Shown in pieces: positions 12,276 through 20,823 of a DNA stretch of 64,000 nt. A program made the translations under genes and the position numbers. Origin of the DNA: Schizophyllum amplum (lineage: Eukaryota; Basidiomycota; Agaricomycetes; Agaricales; Schizophyllaceae); assembly GCA_007026445.1 (NCBI GenBank), contig VDMD01000002.1, forward strand, positions 2,666,001 through 2,730,000, read 5' to 3'. Below the pieces are notes generated by a model. The model did no database searches, was not told the origin of the DNA, and saw nothing but the letters and a program-made list of their open reading frames with translations. The first letter of the stretch is position 1, and every line of letters starts with the position of its first letter.

Positions 12276-12787
12276 GTTGGTATGCTGCGCCTCAGACGCG
12301 CTGTTCAGCGTTCACAGAAGGATACGCAGCACGACCCGCAACGGCCGTCGAGGTACAAGACAAGCGCCTGTTTGCGTCTCGGGTGTCGGTGTCGGTGTCT
12401 CCGGGGCGCGATGATCAATCATGTGCGCATCGTGCGGGGATGAGCGCGTTCAACATCGTCAGCCAGCGTCGGAGTCAATCGACTTCGACAGTGACAGAAA
12501 GAGAAAAGGCTACTCTCCGTGTGATTGCATCCTCGGAAGCAACTTTGCACCTTGCCTCCTCCCCCCATCTGTCTCTATCTAAACTCACTATATCTCACTC
12601 TGCATATCAATTGCTCTTGACATACTTACTGCATCGCGCCTCGCCTGACCGACACCTGAGCATCATGGTCCAGGGCCTGATCTCCGAGCGCACCACGCCT
12701 TGCCTTTGTAACTGACCCAGCCTCATTCCCGTATAATCCTCGCCCCGGCCACCCACGTTGATGTTCAGCCCATTATACGCCAACACC
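12276..12787. promoter_or_regulatory. divergent promoter region, PEX12 / DUF336 gene
   Basis: 512 bp between two genes transcribed away from each other. It contains a short GTGTCG repeat near 12380 and pyrimidine-rich tracts. No specific binding site identified. Confidence 0.4.
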
Positions 12788-14254
12788 ATGCCCGACGCCC
12801 ACGCCCAAGCGACGCAGGCGCTCGAGGACGAGTCCCGCTACCGCTTCGCCTCCTTCTCCGCCTCGGACGCCGTCACCCTCGGCCTCTCCATCCGCAAGCG
12901 TTTTCGCGCGTCTCACCGCCACGCCAAGGGCAAGGGCCTCGTCATCGCCATTCATACCATCGCTGGCCACACCCTCTTTGCGTGCACCGTCGGCGATCTG
13001 GGGCATGTCTCTGGCATCGGCGACGTCAGTCTCGATAGCTGGGCCTGCGTTGAGGGCCTCATCGGTATTGTGCGCCGGACGGGGCACTCGAGCTTTTACG
13101 TCGAGAAGGCGCTCACCGCGCTCGGCAAGACTGCGAAGCAGCTGGGCTTGGAGGGCGATGAGAGGGTGTTCGGGGGAGGTGAGTGATAGTAAGGATGGTA
13201 GGCGTGGAGGCTAATGCGACCCGGCAGCGTTCCCTATATGGCTGGATGTGCGTGAAGTCGCACTGAAATGCTGCAAGGATTGACAGACTGCCGCAGAATG
13301 CACCATGTTGCCCCATAGCCATCGTGGTGCGTACTGTCCTCCATCTATTGCCTCTCGCATCTTTCAATCCCCCTACCTCTACCATTTCACCTGCCTCTTC
13401 GTCCAATTCACCTGCTTTGCACCACCCGCCTCTACCGACGAAGCTCATCAAAATACAGGCCTGCTACTCAGGCTCCTCGCAAGACGACCACCAGCTCGTC
13501 GTGACGACCGTGCGCGACTTTATCAGCAAGCTCATGCGCACCGGTGAGCCTGGGCGCTCTGAACCGGTACGCTCGAGCATGGGTGAGGCCGGACGCTCCA
13601 GCATGGGGGAGCCCATACGCTCCAGCATGGGCAGCATCGCACCCATGCCCGCGCCCTCCATCGCGCCATCGGGAGGATCGTCGGTGCCTATTGTGCCCAT
13701 CCATGATAGTCATGTACGTTGTCGTGATGCTTTTCACCTCTTGCTTCGTGCAGGACTTGATCTATCCGTGCTGAATTCTGGTGTGCTCGCATTTCCAGTC
13801 CCCGCGAGCACATCCAGTCCCCGCGAGCACTTCCAGTCTCCGCGAGCACTTCCAGTCCCCGCGAGCACTTCCAGTCCCCGCGAGCACTTCCTGTCCCCGT
13901 CACTCGCTTGTCCGCGTCTGCGATGTCCGCTTCACTGTGATGCCCAATACAGTTCACTCACACGCCCACCCACAGGAAGAGTGGCCACCGGAACCTCAAA
14001 CGCCGCAGGGTCATGGCGGGTACACGGCTAGCCAGCACGGCGGCGGGTACACGGCCAGCCAGCACGGCGGCGGGTACACGGCTAGCCAACACAGCGGCGG
14101 ATCCACGCAGCGCGGTGGCAGATACGCAGCTACCCAGCCCAGCGGGTATGCGCCCGACCAGAGTAGCGGGTACGCACACGACCAGCGCAGCGGGTATGCG
14201 CAGGATCAGTATAGCCAGCGGTCGGGTACGCCAACGTACGAAAATTCGGAGTAG
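12788..14254 (+). CDS. HbpS/GlcG-type (DUF336, UPF0303) protein with repeat tail
   Basis: Five exons: 12788-13178, 13228-13247, 13297-13326, 13459-13713, 13976-14254; 324 residues. Residues 1-170 are the UPF0303/HbpS-like fold shared with yeast YBR137W: RYRFASFSASDAVTLGLSIR, GDVSLDSWACVEGLIGIVRR, TGHSSFYVEKAL, and, spliced across two tiny exons of 20 and 30 nt, AFPIWLDNAPCCPIAIVACY then SGSSQDDHQLVVTTVRDFI. Bacterial relatives sense or degrade haem; the yeast protein is linked to tail-anchored protein delivery. The function here is not known. The C-terminal ~150 residues are low-complexity: RSSMGE-type repeats and GGYTASQH and SGYA(P/H/Q)DQ repeats. The ATG at 12788 has an ACACC context; an in-frame ATG at 12761 is the alternative. 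Intron 4 carries a minisatellite. Confidence 0.85.
13795..13895 (+). repeat. 19-bp intronic minisatellite
   Basis: Unit CCAGTCCCCGCGAGCACTT, period exactly 19, with starts at 13795, 13814, 13833, 13852, 13871 and a variant at 13890. It lies inside intron 4 (13714-13975) of the DUF336 gene. Each unit ends pyrimidine-CCAG, so it offers several extra 3' splice-site-like sequences. Confidence 0.93.
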
Positions 14255-14325
14255 GCGGGCGAGGATTCGGAGTAGGCGGGCAAGGATTCTGAGTAGGCCG
14301 GCAAGGATCCGGAGTAGACGAATAA
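14235..14325 (+). repeat. short imperfect tandem repeat spanning the DUF336 stop codon
   Basis: About four imperfect ~20-nt units of the type ATTCGGAGTAGGCGGGCGAGG start at the stop codon (14252-14254) and run into the 3' UTR. Each unit contains a TAG, and the first supplies the stop codon. Confidence 0.75.
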
Positions 14326-14674
14326 GGGAGCCTATGTAGCAGGGCGACGGGCGGCAAATTGGTGTGGGCGAGCAGCGAGGTCTGAATATACAAACGGTCC
14401 AGGGGGGAGTACTCAGTACAATCAGACTAGCAGTGGACTTACATTTGGAGCGATAATACGGTCCATCATGATTTAAAACACATCTAGCTCTGTCAAAGCT
14501 CTGTACGCGTGGAAACTACTTAGCATCCCTGGCTGAGAGACTGACAGTGAAACGGAAAGAGTCAACCGCAGTGAGAGCTAGTGAGAGGAGTCGTGACATG
14601 ACATCACGTGTCATGTCGCATCCGAACCTTCGTCGTTCGACCATCACAGTGGCGCGGACTGCCTGCTTTACAAC
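14255..14674. other. intergenic, DUF336 3' end to HEM4 promoter
   Basis: 420 bp between co-oriented genes. The left part carries the tandem repeat that begins at the stop codon. The right part is the HEM4 promoter with a palindromic E-box. Confidence 0.5.
14595..14617. promoter_or_regulatory. palindrome with E-box in the HEM4 promoter
   Basis: Perfect 9-bp arms GACATGACA and TGTCATGTC flank TCACG, and the centre contains CACGTG (14605-14610). It sits 58-80 bp before the HEM4 ATG, where bHLH or dimeric factors commonly bind. Confidence 0.5.
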
Positions 14675-15765
14675 ATGGTCCCCACGGCAGTAATCCTTCT
14701 TCGCGCACCAGATGCAGACAACAAGGACCGCTATGAAATTGCACTAGAGGAAGCCGGATACGCTGCTGTTTCCGTGGCCGCTCTGGACACTGGCTTTGTC
14801 AACGAAGACGCTTTCCGAGTCGTCATCCAAACGCGCGCATCGGACTTTGACGGTGTCATCGTCACTAGCTCTAGAGCTTGTGATGCCTGGAAGCGCGCTG
14901 CACAAGATATATATCCAGCAAGTTCAGCTTCGAGTCATTCACCATCGACATCGTCAGCACCGAAGAGTTCGTCTGCCACACCAGCGCGCGGGGTATCTGA
15001 CATCCCGCTCCAGATGACTGGACGACGAAACCTTTCTACGCTGTCGGCCACGCGACTGCCACCGCGCTGCGCGAAATTGCAGACTCGCCTGCCGCCCCCC
15101 GGGACGTCCGTGGCGAAGAGTCGGGCACTGGCGAGCAGCTCGCGCGATTCATCGTCGATGACGTTCGAGCTGGGGATGCGACGCGCGGCCATCCGACTCG
15201 CTTGCTCTATCTGACTGGCGATAAAAACCGCGACACTGTGCCGAAGATCCTGGCGGAGGCTGGAGTGGCATTCGAGCCGTTGCAGGTTTACGGTACGTGC
15301 GGTAGGCCGGATTTTGCAGGAAAACTGGATGAAGCGGTGCAGAGGATTTCAGGTGAGTTGGTTGGAGGGGTACCATGTTCTTGTCTATGCACGACTTTTT
15401 TCTGAACTTGATTTTCGTCTCCAGCCGCGGACGATCCTTGGGTGGTCTTCTTCGCGTCCTCGTCTACCGATTTCGCCCTGCCCTTCCTTCGGCAGCACTT
15501 CAGCTTCAGACAGTCGACATCGCTTGAAGGATCGAACGCTCCTTCGGACGCGCCCGTCGAGTCTGAACCTCTTGGCGTGCCAACCTCGAACCGCATGCCA
15601 GCTACACACCGCACGGCTCGTATAGCCGCCATCGGGCCCGTATCCTCGGACCACATCTCCCGCGAGCTTCACCTTCACGTTGATGCCGTTGCCACAAAAC
15701 CCTCGCCTGCAAATCTTGTCGATGCCATACGCGCTGCACCGAGGCCAGCATTCTCAGTAGTATGA
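14675..15765 (+). CDS. HEM4: Uroporphyrinogen-III synthase
   Basis: Closes hydroxymethylbilane to uroporphyrinogen III in haem synthesis. Three exons: 14675-14966, 15014-15352, 15425-15765; 323 residues. The HEM4 fold is recognisable from DFDGVIVTSSRACDAWKRA, KPFYAVGHATATALREIAD, ESGTGEQLARFIVDDV, RLLYLTGDKNRDTVPKILAE, FEPLQVYGT, DPWVVFFASSSTDFALPFL, RIAAIGPVSSDHI and the C-terminal HVDAVATKPSPANLVDAI. The first intron (14967-15013, donor GTTCGT) is the least certain junction: it was chosen because it restores the frame and yields a short Ser/Pro linker. The second intron is clear. A truncated relative of this gene lies at 25850-26015 on the other strand. Confidence 0.92.
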
Positions 15766-16302
15766 CGAAGACATTTTCTGCTGAATGACTGTAGAGGAGC
15801 GGAATGTGAGTCTTTTCTACGATACTTGGATTTGAAGGCCAAGATGATCTCCGAACATAGTACATATACAGCATTCTGATACAGCATTCCTCCGTGCCAA
15901 GAGCGTGGTCAAGGTTCATTAGAATCGTACATCGGAGGTATACGTTGTTGTCAAGGTATACTGTTGTTGGAAACAGGTACACGGTGTGGTGAGGATACAG
16001 GACGTGGAGATACAACGCGCCAGAGACACATATGTAAGTAGGGGAAATATAAAGTACAGCGGAACGTGATCCGAGTGTGAAGTAGAAATACAGTGGAGAC
16101 ATCGGAGAAAATGCTTGGCGGAGTAGGCGCGGTGGTTGTTAAGCAACTGGAGAAACAAGTCAACACGGATGCTCAGCACTCGACAAGTACTCAACGTCCG
16201 GTCAGTGAGCAAGATGCACGCACCTCGACGCGAAATGCAAAGATCCGTCGGCACCAGATCTTGCAGACGCCGTCCTCGTCCAACCCGTTGTCGGCCTCTT
16301 GC
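15766..16302. other. convergent intergenic region
   Basis: 537 bp between the 3' ends of HEM4 (+) and the acidic-tail gene (-). It contains a diverged direct repeat of AGGTATAC(G)TTGTTG near 15935-15975. No gene seen. Confidence 0.5.
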
Positions 16303-17204
16303 TCACTCTTCATCGTCGTCCTCCTCGTCGTCCTCCTCATCGTCCTCCTCGTCCTCCTCCTCGTCCTCCTCCTCGACCTCCGAGCGCCCGACCGTGAGCA
16401 CCAGGCCATTGTCACCCATTACGGTCTTGGCACCCTTCCAAGCGTCGGAATATTTGGGCAGGTCGGGGCTCACGTCGTCGCGGGGGAAAATGTAAAGAAC
16501 GGCGGGCGATGGAGGTGAATCATCGTCTGAGTCATCGTCTTCACAGTCTTCGCAGTCCAGCCGCGCGGCCTCCACAGAGCACGGCGTCGTGAGCGGAGCG
16601 TCGCCTGTAGCGACTTCCAGAGCAGAGGAAATCTCTGCAGCGGTTCCATCCGAGGCAGGAGCGGCCTCTGCAGCACAAGCGCGGGCAGGGACGGCCTCGG
16701 CGCCCTAGGTGTCGGTGGTCAGAGACTCCAAGTGACCCATAGAGCAGAACTCCAACCTGAGGAGCGGCATCCTGCACGTCGGCGACAGCTTCGACATTGC
16801 TGACTGCCGATGCCGAGATATTAGCCAGCGCACCACGAGGCGCAGTCGCCTGGAGAGCAAGGTGGGCTGCCGCCGCCTTGACGCCCGTGAGTGCCAGCGC
16901 TGTCGACTCGTCTGAAAAAGCGATGGTTATATCCGCGTCATCAGTTATGGAGGACTCGCCTGATGTTGTACTCTCAGTACCCTGACGACTCAGGCGAATC
17001 GCCCGCGCCTGGGAGACGCTACCGCCGGGTCGAGGTACACTAAGCGGGGTATGCCGCTTCTTGGACGCGGCATTTGGCTTGTTTGACGTTGGGCTGGGCT
17101 TTGTTAAGCAGTAATAAATTATATCGCGCGATAGGTGCTCACCTGGAACCAGTCCCGCCACAGGGTTTGGCGTTTTCGTCGGTAGTCTTGGTGATCTTGG
17201 GCAT
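16303..17204 (-). CDS. hypothetical protein with acidic tail
   Basis: I do not recognise this protein. Three exons on the minus strand: 17204-17143, 17093-16757, 16704-16303; 266 residues. The start MPKITKTTDENAKP and both junctions are supported by frame continuity; the first acceptor is the second of two AGs, and only that one keeps the frame. The middle is rich in Ala, Ser, Thr and Glu. A short ordered-looking segment follows (SPAVLYIFPRDDVSPDLPKY, then a WKGAKTV stretch), ending in an almost pure Glu/Asp tail of about 25 residues from a GTCCTC-type repeat. There are no membrane segments or signal peptide. Acidic tails of this kind occur in histone chaperones and nuclear proteins, but that is only an analogy. 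It is divergent from SOF1. Confidence 0.65.
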
Positions 17205-17750
17205 GATGAACAGAAGGTTCGTTGATTATATGGCAGAAGTTGAAGTGGCAGTGGAGTGTGAAGTTAAATTCGCAAGTGGCTTGCTTTTATACGAAGGGGC
17301 GATTGAATGCCCATGCCAGCGCGGTTTCGGTCTTGAAAGGCGGAAGCAATAGCGGTTACGCGTCGCCTGGCCAGGACACAAAGCGCCCGTCCAAGTTGCA
17401 AGGCGCTGTGTCATGTCACAAAGAGACTGGCCATGCTACAAAGCGCCCGGCCATGGCAGAAAGCAAGCAAGGAAGGGGAAAAATTGCAAACAAGTCGGCC
17501 GCATTGACATGTTTGCATTTCTTGCAGGAAGTGAATCAGCACATCAATTTCAGTAGAGAGCTCTTTGAGGATATAGGCGGCGAAGAGCATCAGGAATAAA
17601 ATTGCGTGTTGGAAGAAGAAAAGCAAGGCAGGAGGAAGTAGGAAGCAAGAAGGAAGTGAACGTTGTGAGTCCAGGAAGACCGGCCCGACCGTCCGACATC
17701 CATTGTCCGATCAAATTTCCTCATCCCATTGTTCTTCACACCGATCCATC
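17205..17750. promoter_or_regulatory. divergent promoter region, acidic-tail gene / SOF1
   Basis: 546 bp. A ~27-bp word, CTGGCCAGGACACAAAGCGCCC, occurs at about 17367 and again, slightly changed (CTGGCCATGCTACAAAGCGCCC), at about 17430. The last 60 bp before SOF1 are pyrimidine-rich. Confidence 0.45.
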
Positions 17751-19609
17751 ATGGTGGTGCGTACCTTCCCTCCCCTTCTCCTTCCCCTCCTTTCCCCCTC
17801 TTTCCCTTCCTCCTTACCCCCACTCATCCATTTATGCTCCACTACTAACCCCACCACATAGAAAATCTCCGTGCTCCAGCACGCGCCCGCGCAGCACCTC
17901 CCCTCACGCCCGGGCGACCCCACGCCCACCTCGCGCAACCTTGACCCGCTGCTGCACCCGTTCGCGAAGGCGCGGGAGCGCACGCGTGCGCTGAACGCGG
18001 CGAAGATGGACAGGATATTCGCGAAGCCGTTCGTGGCGAGCCTGGAGGGGCACGTTGACGCGGTGGAGTGTCTCGCGCGGCAGCCGGGCGCGCTGTCGAC
18101 CGTGGCGAGCGGGAGTTGGGATGGAGGTGTGTGAGTCTCTTGGTGCAAGTGTGATGTCAGGGGAGAGCGGGAGCTGATGGGAGGTGGTTGTAGGGCTGAT
18201 CGTGCATGATATTTCGACACGCGAGAGGAGATTGCATGTGCCGCAGGCGCATAAGGGGAAGGTGACGGGTGTGTGCTGGGCGGGGGAGGGTAGGCTACTA
18301 AGCTGTGGGGTGGATAAGACGGTGAAGCTGTGGAGTATGAACCAGGTGGGCGAGGAGGTGAGTGTGGTGGCTGTCGTCGTGAGCAGGGCGCTGATTTACC
18401 CCATGTCACCAGCCCATCAATGTGTTCCCAGCAAAATACGCATTCAAGTGAGCCTAACACGATTGCTGCACTGCTAGGATACTCACGTACTGCTCTAGCA
18501 CCATTGACCACCATCGCAATGATCCCGTCTTTGCCACCGGCTCCAGCTTGGTGCAGGTATGGGACGAAACCAAGTGCGTTTGCTATGTCTACCACTCCGT
18601 CTTTCCTCCCTAACCTCCCACTCACCTCCCCCAGAAGCGCCCCCATCTCCAACCTCACCTTCCCCACCTCCACCGAAACCATCACCGCAGTGCGCTTTAA
18701 CCCCGCCGAGCCCTCCCTCCTCGCCTCCATCGGATCCGACCGCACCTTTACCCTCTACGACACCCGCACCGGCCGCGCCGAGCGCCGCGTCGTCATGCAG
18801 ATGCGCAACAATGCCTTGTCGTGGTCGCCCACTTTCCCCACCTCCCTGCTCCTGGCGTCGGAGGACCATAATTTGTATACCTTTGATGTGCGGCACCTAG
18901 GCGCGCCGAGCCAGATCTACAAGGCGCATGTGGCGGGGGTGATGTCGTGCGATTGGGCGCCGACGGGGCTGGAGTTTGTGAGCGGGGGGTGGGATCGGAC
19001 GGTGAGGATATGGAAGGAGGGGAAGGGCACGGGGCCGGAGGTGTACCATACGAAGCGGATGCAGAGGTGAGTGATAGAGCGGTGGTTAGATGGGCCAAAA
19101 ACTGATGTATTGTGAACTAGGGTCTCGTCGACGGTGTTCACCGCCGATGCGCGGTTCGTGGTGTCGGGCTCGGACGACGGCAACGTGCGCGTGTGGAAGG
19201 CGAAGGCGTCGGACAAGCTCGGGATCATCACGGCGCGCGAGCGCGCGGCGATGGAGTACAGGGACAGCCTGAAGGAGCGGTGGAAGATGGACAAGGAGGT
19301 GGGCAAGGTTATCAGGTACGTTTGGTTTCTTGGGGGTCTTTTTTCCTTTCCTCGACGTTTTCTGCGCGTGTCTATTAGTCACTCTCCCCACGGCCACTGC
19401 CCGCGCCTGCACTAACCACCCACACCCTCACTAACCATGCTCACAGAACCCGCCACCTCCCAAAACCGGTGTACAAGGCCAACACACTGAAGCGCACGAT
19501 GCTGGACGCGCGGCGCGTGAAGGAGGAACGGCGGCGGAAGCACACGCGGGCAGGCGAGAGCAAGCCGAAGGCGGAGAGGAAAACGGTGGTGTTGCAGGAG
19601 CAGAAGTGA
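17751..19609 (+). CDS. SOF1: SOF1/DCAF13 WD40 protein of the small-subunit processome
   Basis: Nucleolar WD-repeat protein needed with U3 snoRNP for 18S rRNA maturation. Eight exons: 17751-17756, 17862-18126, 18194-18357, 18413-18447, 18478-18573, 18635-19066, 19121-19315, 19447-19609; 451 residues, usual length. The first exon is only ATG GTG. Family hallmarks are the N-terminal NLDPLLHPFAKARERTRALN, the KMDRIFAKPFVASLEGHVDA segment, WD repeats (LLSCGVDKTVKLWSM, LEFVSGGWDRTVRIWKE, FVVSGSDDGNVRVWKAKAS), and the Sof1 C-terminal domain with RAAMEYRDSLKERWK and RTRHLPKPVYKANTLKRT. It ends in a Lys/Arg-rich tail fitting nucleolar location. All junctions keep WD-repeat spacing. Confidence 0.95.
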
Positions 19610-19971
19610 GGGGTACGACTCTACGAGTTTACGACCACTCGCGTACTTCGAGTTCTCACTTTCTCACACTGCTGTCTCTTTTGCACGTCTTGCCTGCCAG
19701 CCACTCTCCTACCTTTTTGCTTTGCCTACACTGGTGCCCGCCTGTACTTTGTTCGCGTTATGGCCTTGCTACGTGTTGTTGTACATTTATTTTATGACAG
19801 CGAAGGCGTTCTTGTCGTGGAACGCGACTTGAGATGAGTGGAGATGTGTTCTCAGCAGACTTTTGGCGTCGAGCAATATGCTCAGTAGAGCCTCTAAGAT
19901 AGTGTATAGTTACAGTCGGGGGAGTAGAGGACGCGTAAAAAGAGATCCAAGGGACGACCACGGGAAGTGAA
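19610..19971. other. convergent intergenic region, SOF1 / mtSSB
   Basis: 362 bp between two 3' ends, with pyrimidine-rich 3'-UTR-like sequence. No gene seen. Confidence 0.5.
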
Positions 19972-20658
19972 CTACTCGTGGTCTTCACCGCCATCGGTTT
20001 TGGGGACGCCCAAAACCCGGATCATTTCTAGGAGTGGATATGAGAGTGAGTGGAGGTGTGACAAACCGACGACTCGTACCGTGGCGGAGAAAGATCTGGC
20101 GCTGCCCCTCTGGGGTGGTGGGGTCCGCGTTCTTGTCGGGCTCGCGGAGCTCGAAGTTGGCCTCGGCGTAGACGTGCGTGCCCTTCTTGAGGGACTGGAG
20201 GTACTTGTTGGCGGACGGGTTGAAGGAGAAGATGCGGTGCCATGTCGTCTGTGCGGGCGGGCGCTCTATAATGCATGTCAGTCCGTGCGTAAGAAAAGAA
20301 GGGATGTGTGGGGGAGGTAGGCGAGAAGGACACGCACCGCCGGAGGCGTCAGGGGGAGGGGCAGGGTACTGGCTGGTGGCGATCACATATCTGCGCTTGC
20401 TGGTCAGGCGGCGCGCTTTGAAGAGAGACGCGTGGGGATAACAAACGTGACGTATTCCTTGTCCGTCTTGGTTGTCTTGAGCTCGGGTTCCCTGCCCAGG
20501 CGGCCGACGAGGGTGAGTTTGGCGACGTCTGCCGCGCGAGAGGCGCTGGTGCTGAAGGCCTGCGTATTCATGAATACTCTATATTATTTACTGTATTTCC
20601 GCGTACGCACGCGTGCGGGGGCGCGGGAGGACGCGGCGGACTTGAGTGCGGCGAACAT
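19972..20658 (-). CDS. RIM1: mitochondrial single-stranded DNA-binding protein
   Basis: OB-fold protein coating single-stranded mtDNA. Five exons on the minus strand: 20658-20611, 20559-20447, 20390-20338, 20265-20080, 20027-19972; 151 residues, right for mtSSB. The N-terminus MFAALKSAASSRAPARAFST is an Ala/Arg/Ser presequence without acidic residues, as for mitochondrial import. The SSB core follows: VAKLTLVGRLGREPELKTT, KEYVTYVIATSQY, TTWHRIFSFNPSANKYLQSL, KKGTHVYAEANFELREPD and the C-terminal MIRVLGVPKTDGGED. The second intron has a weak GTTTGT donor but is needed to restore YVTYVIAT. It shares a 165-bp divergent promoter with HBS1, with an ACGCGT box at about 20710. Confidence 0.92.
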
Positions 20659-20823
20659 GAGGGAGGACGAGGATGAGGAATGGGCGAACGACGACTTGTC
20701 CTCGAATTTCACGCGTCGCGGCTCCGGCTCCCGGGCCGATTAGCCGGACGCCGGATGCGGCATCGCGGTGCATCATCTGAGCACCACACCTTGCCCTTGT
20801 CCACTAGCTCTGCAAGTGCCGGC

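Noticed and set aside
13324..14031. 235-codon open frame taken as a separate gene
   Set aside because: It runs through intron 4 of the DUF336 gene. Splicing 13713 to 13976 gives better continuity, and the extra part is only the minisatellite.
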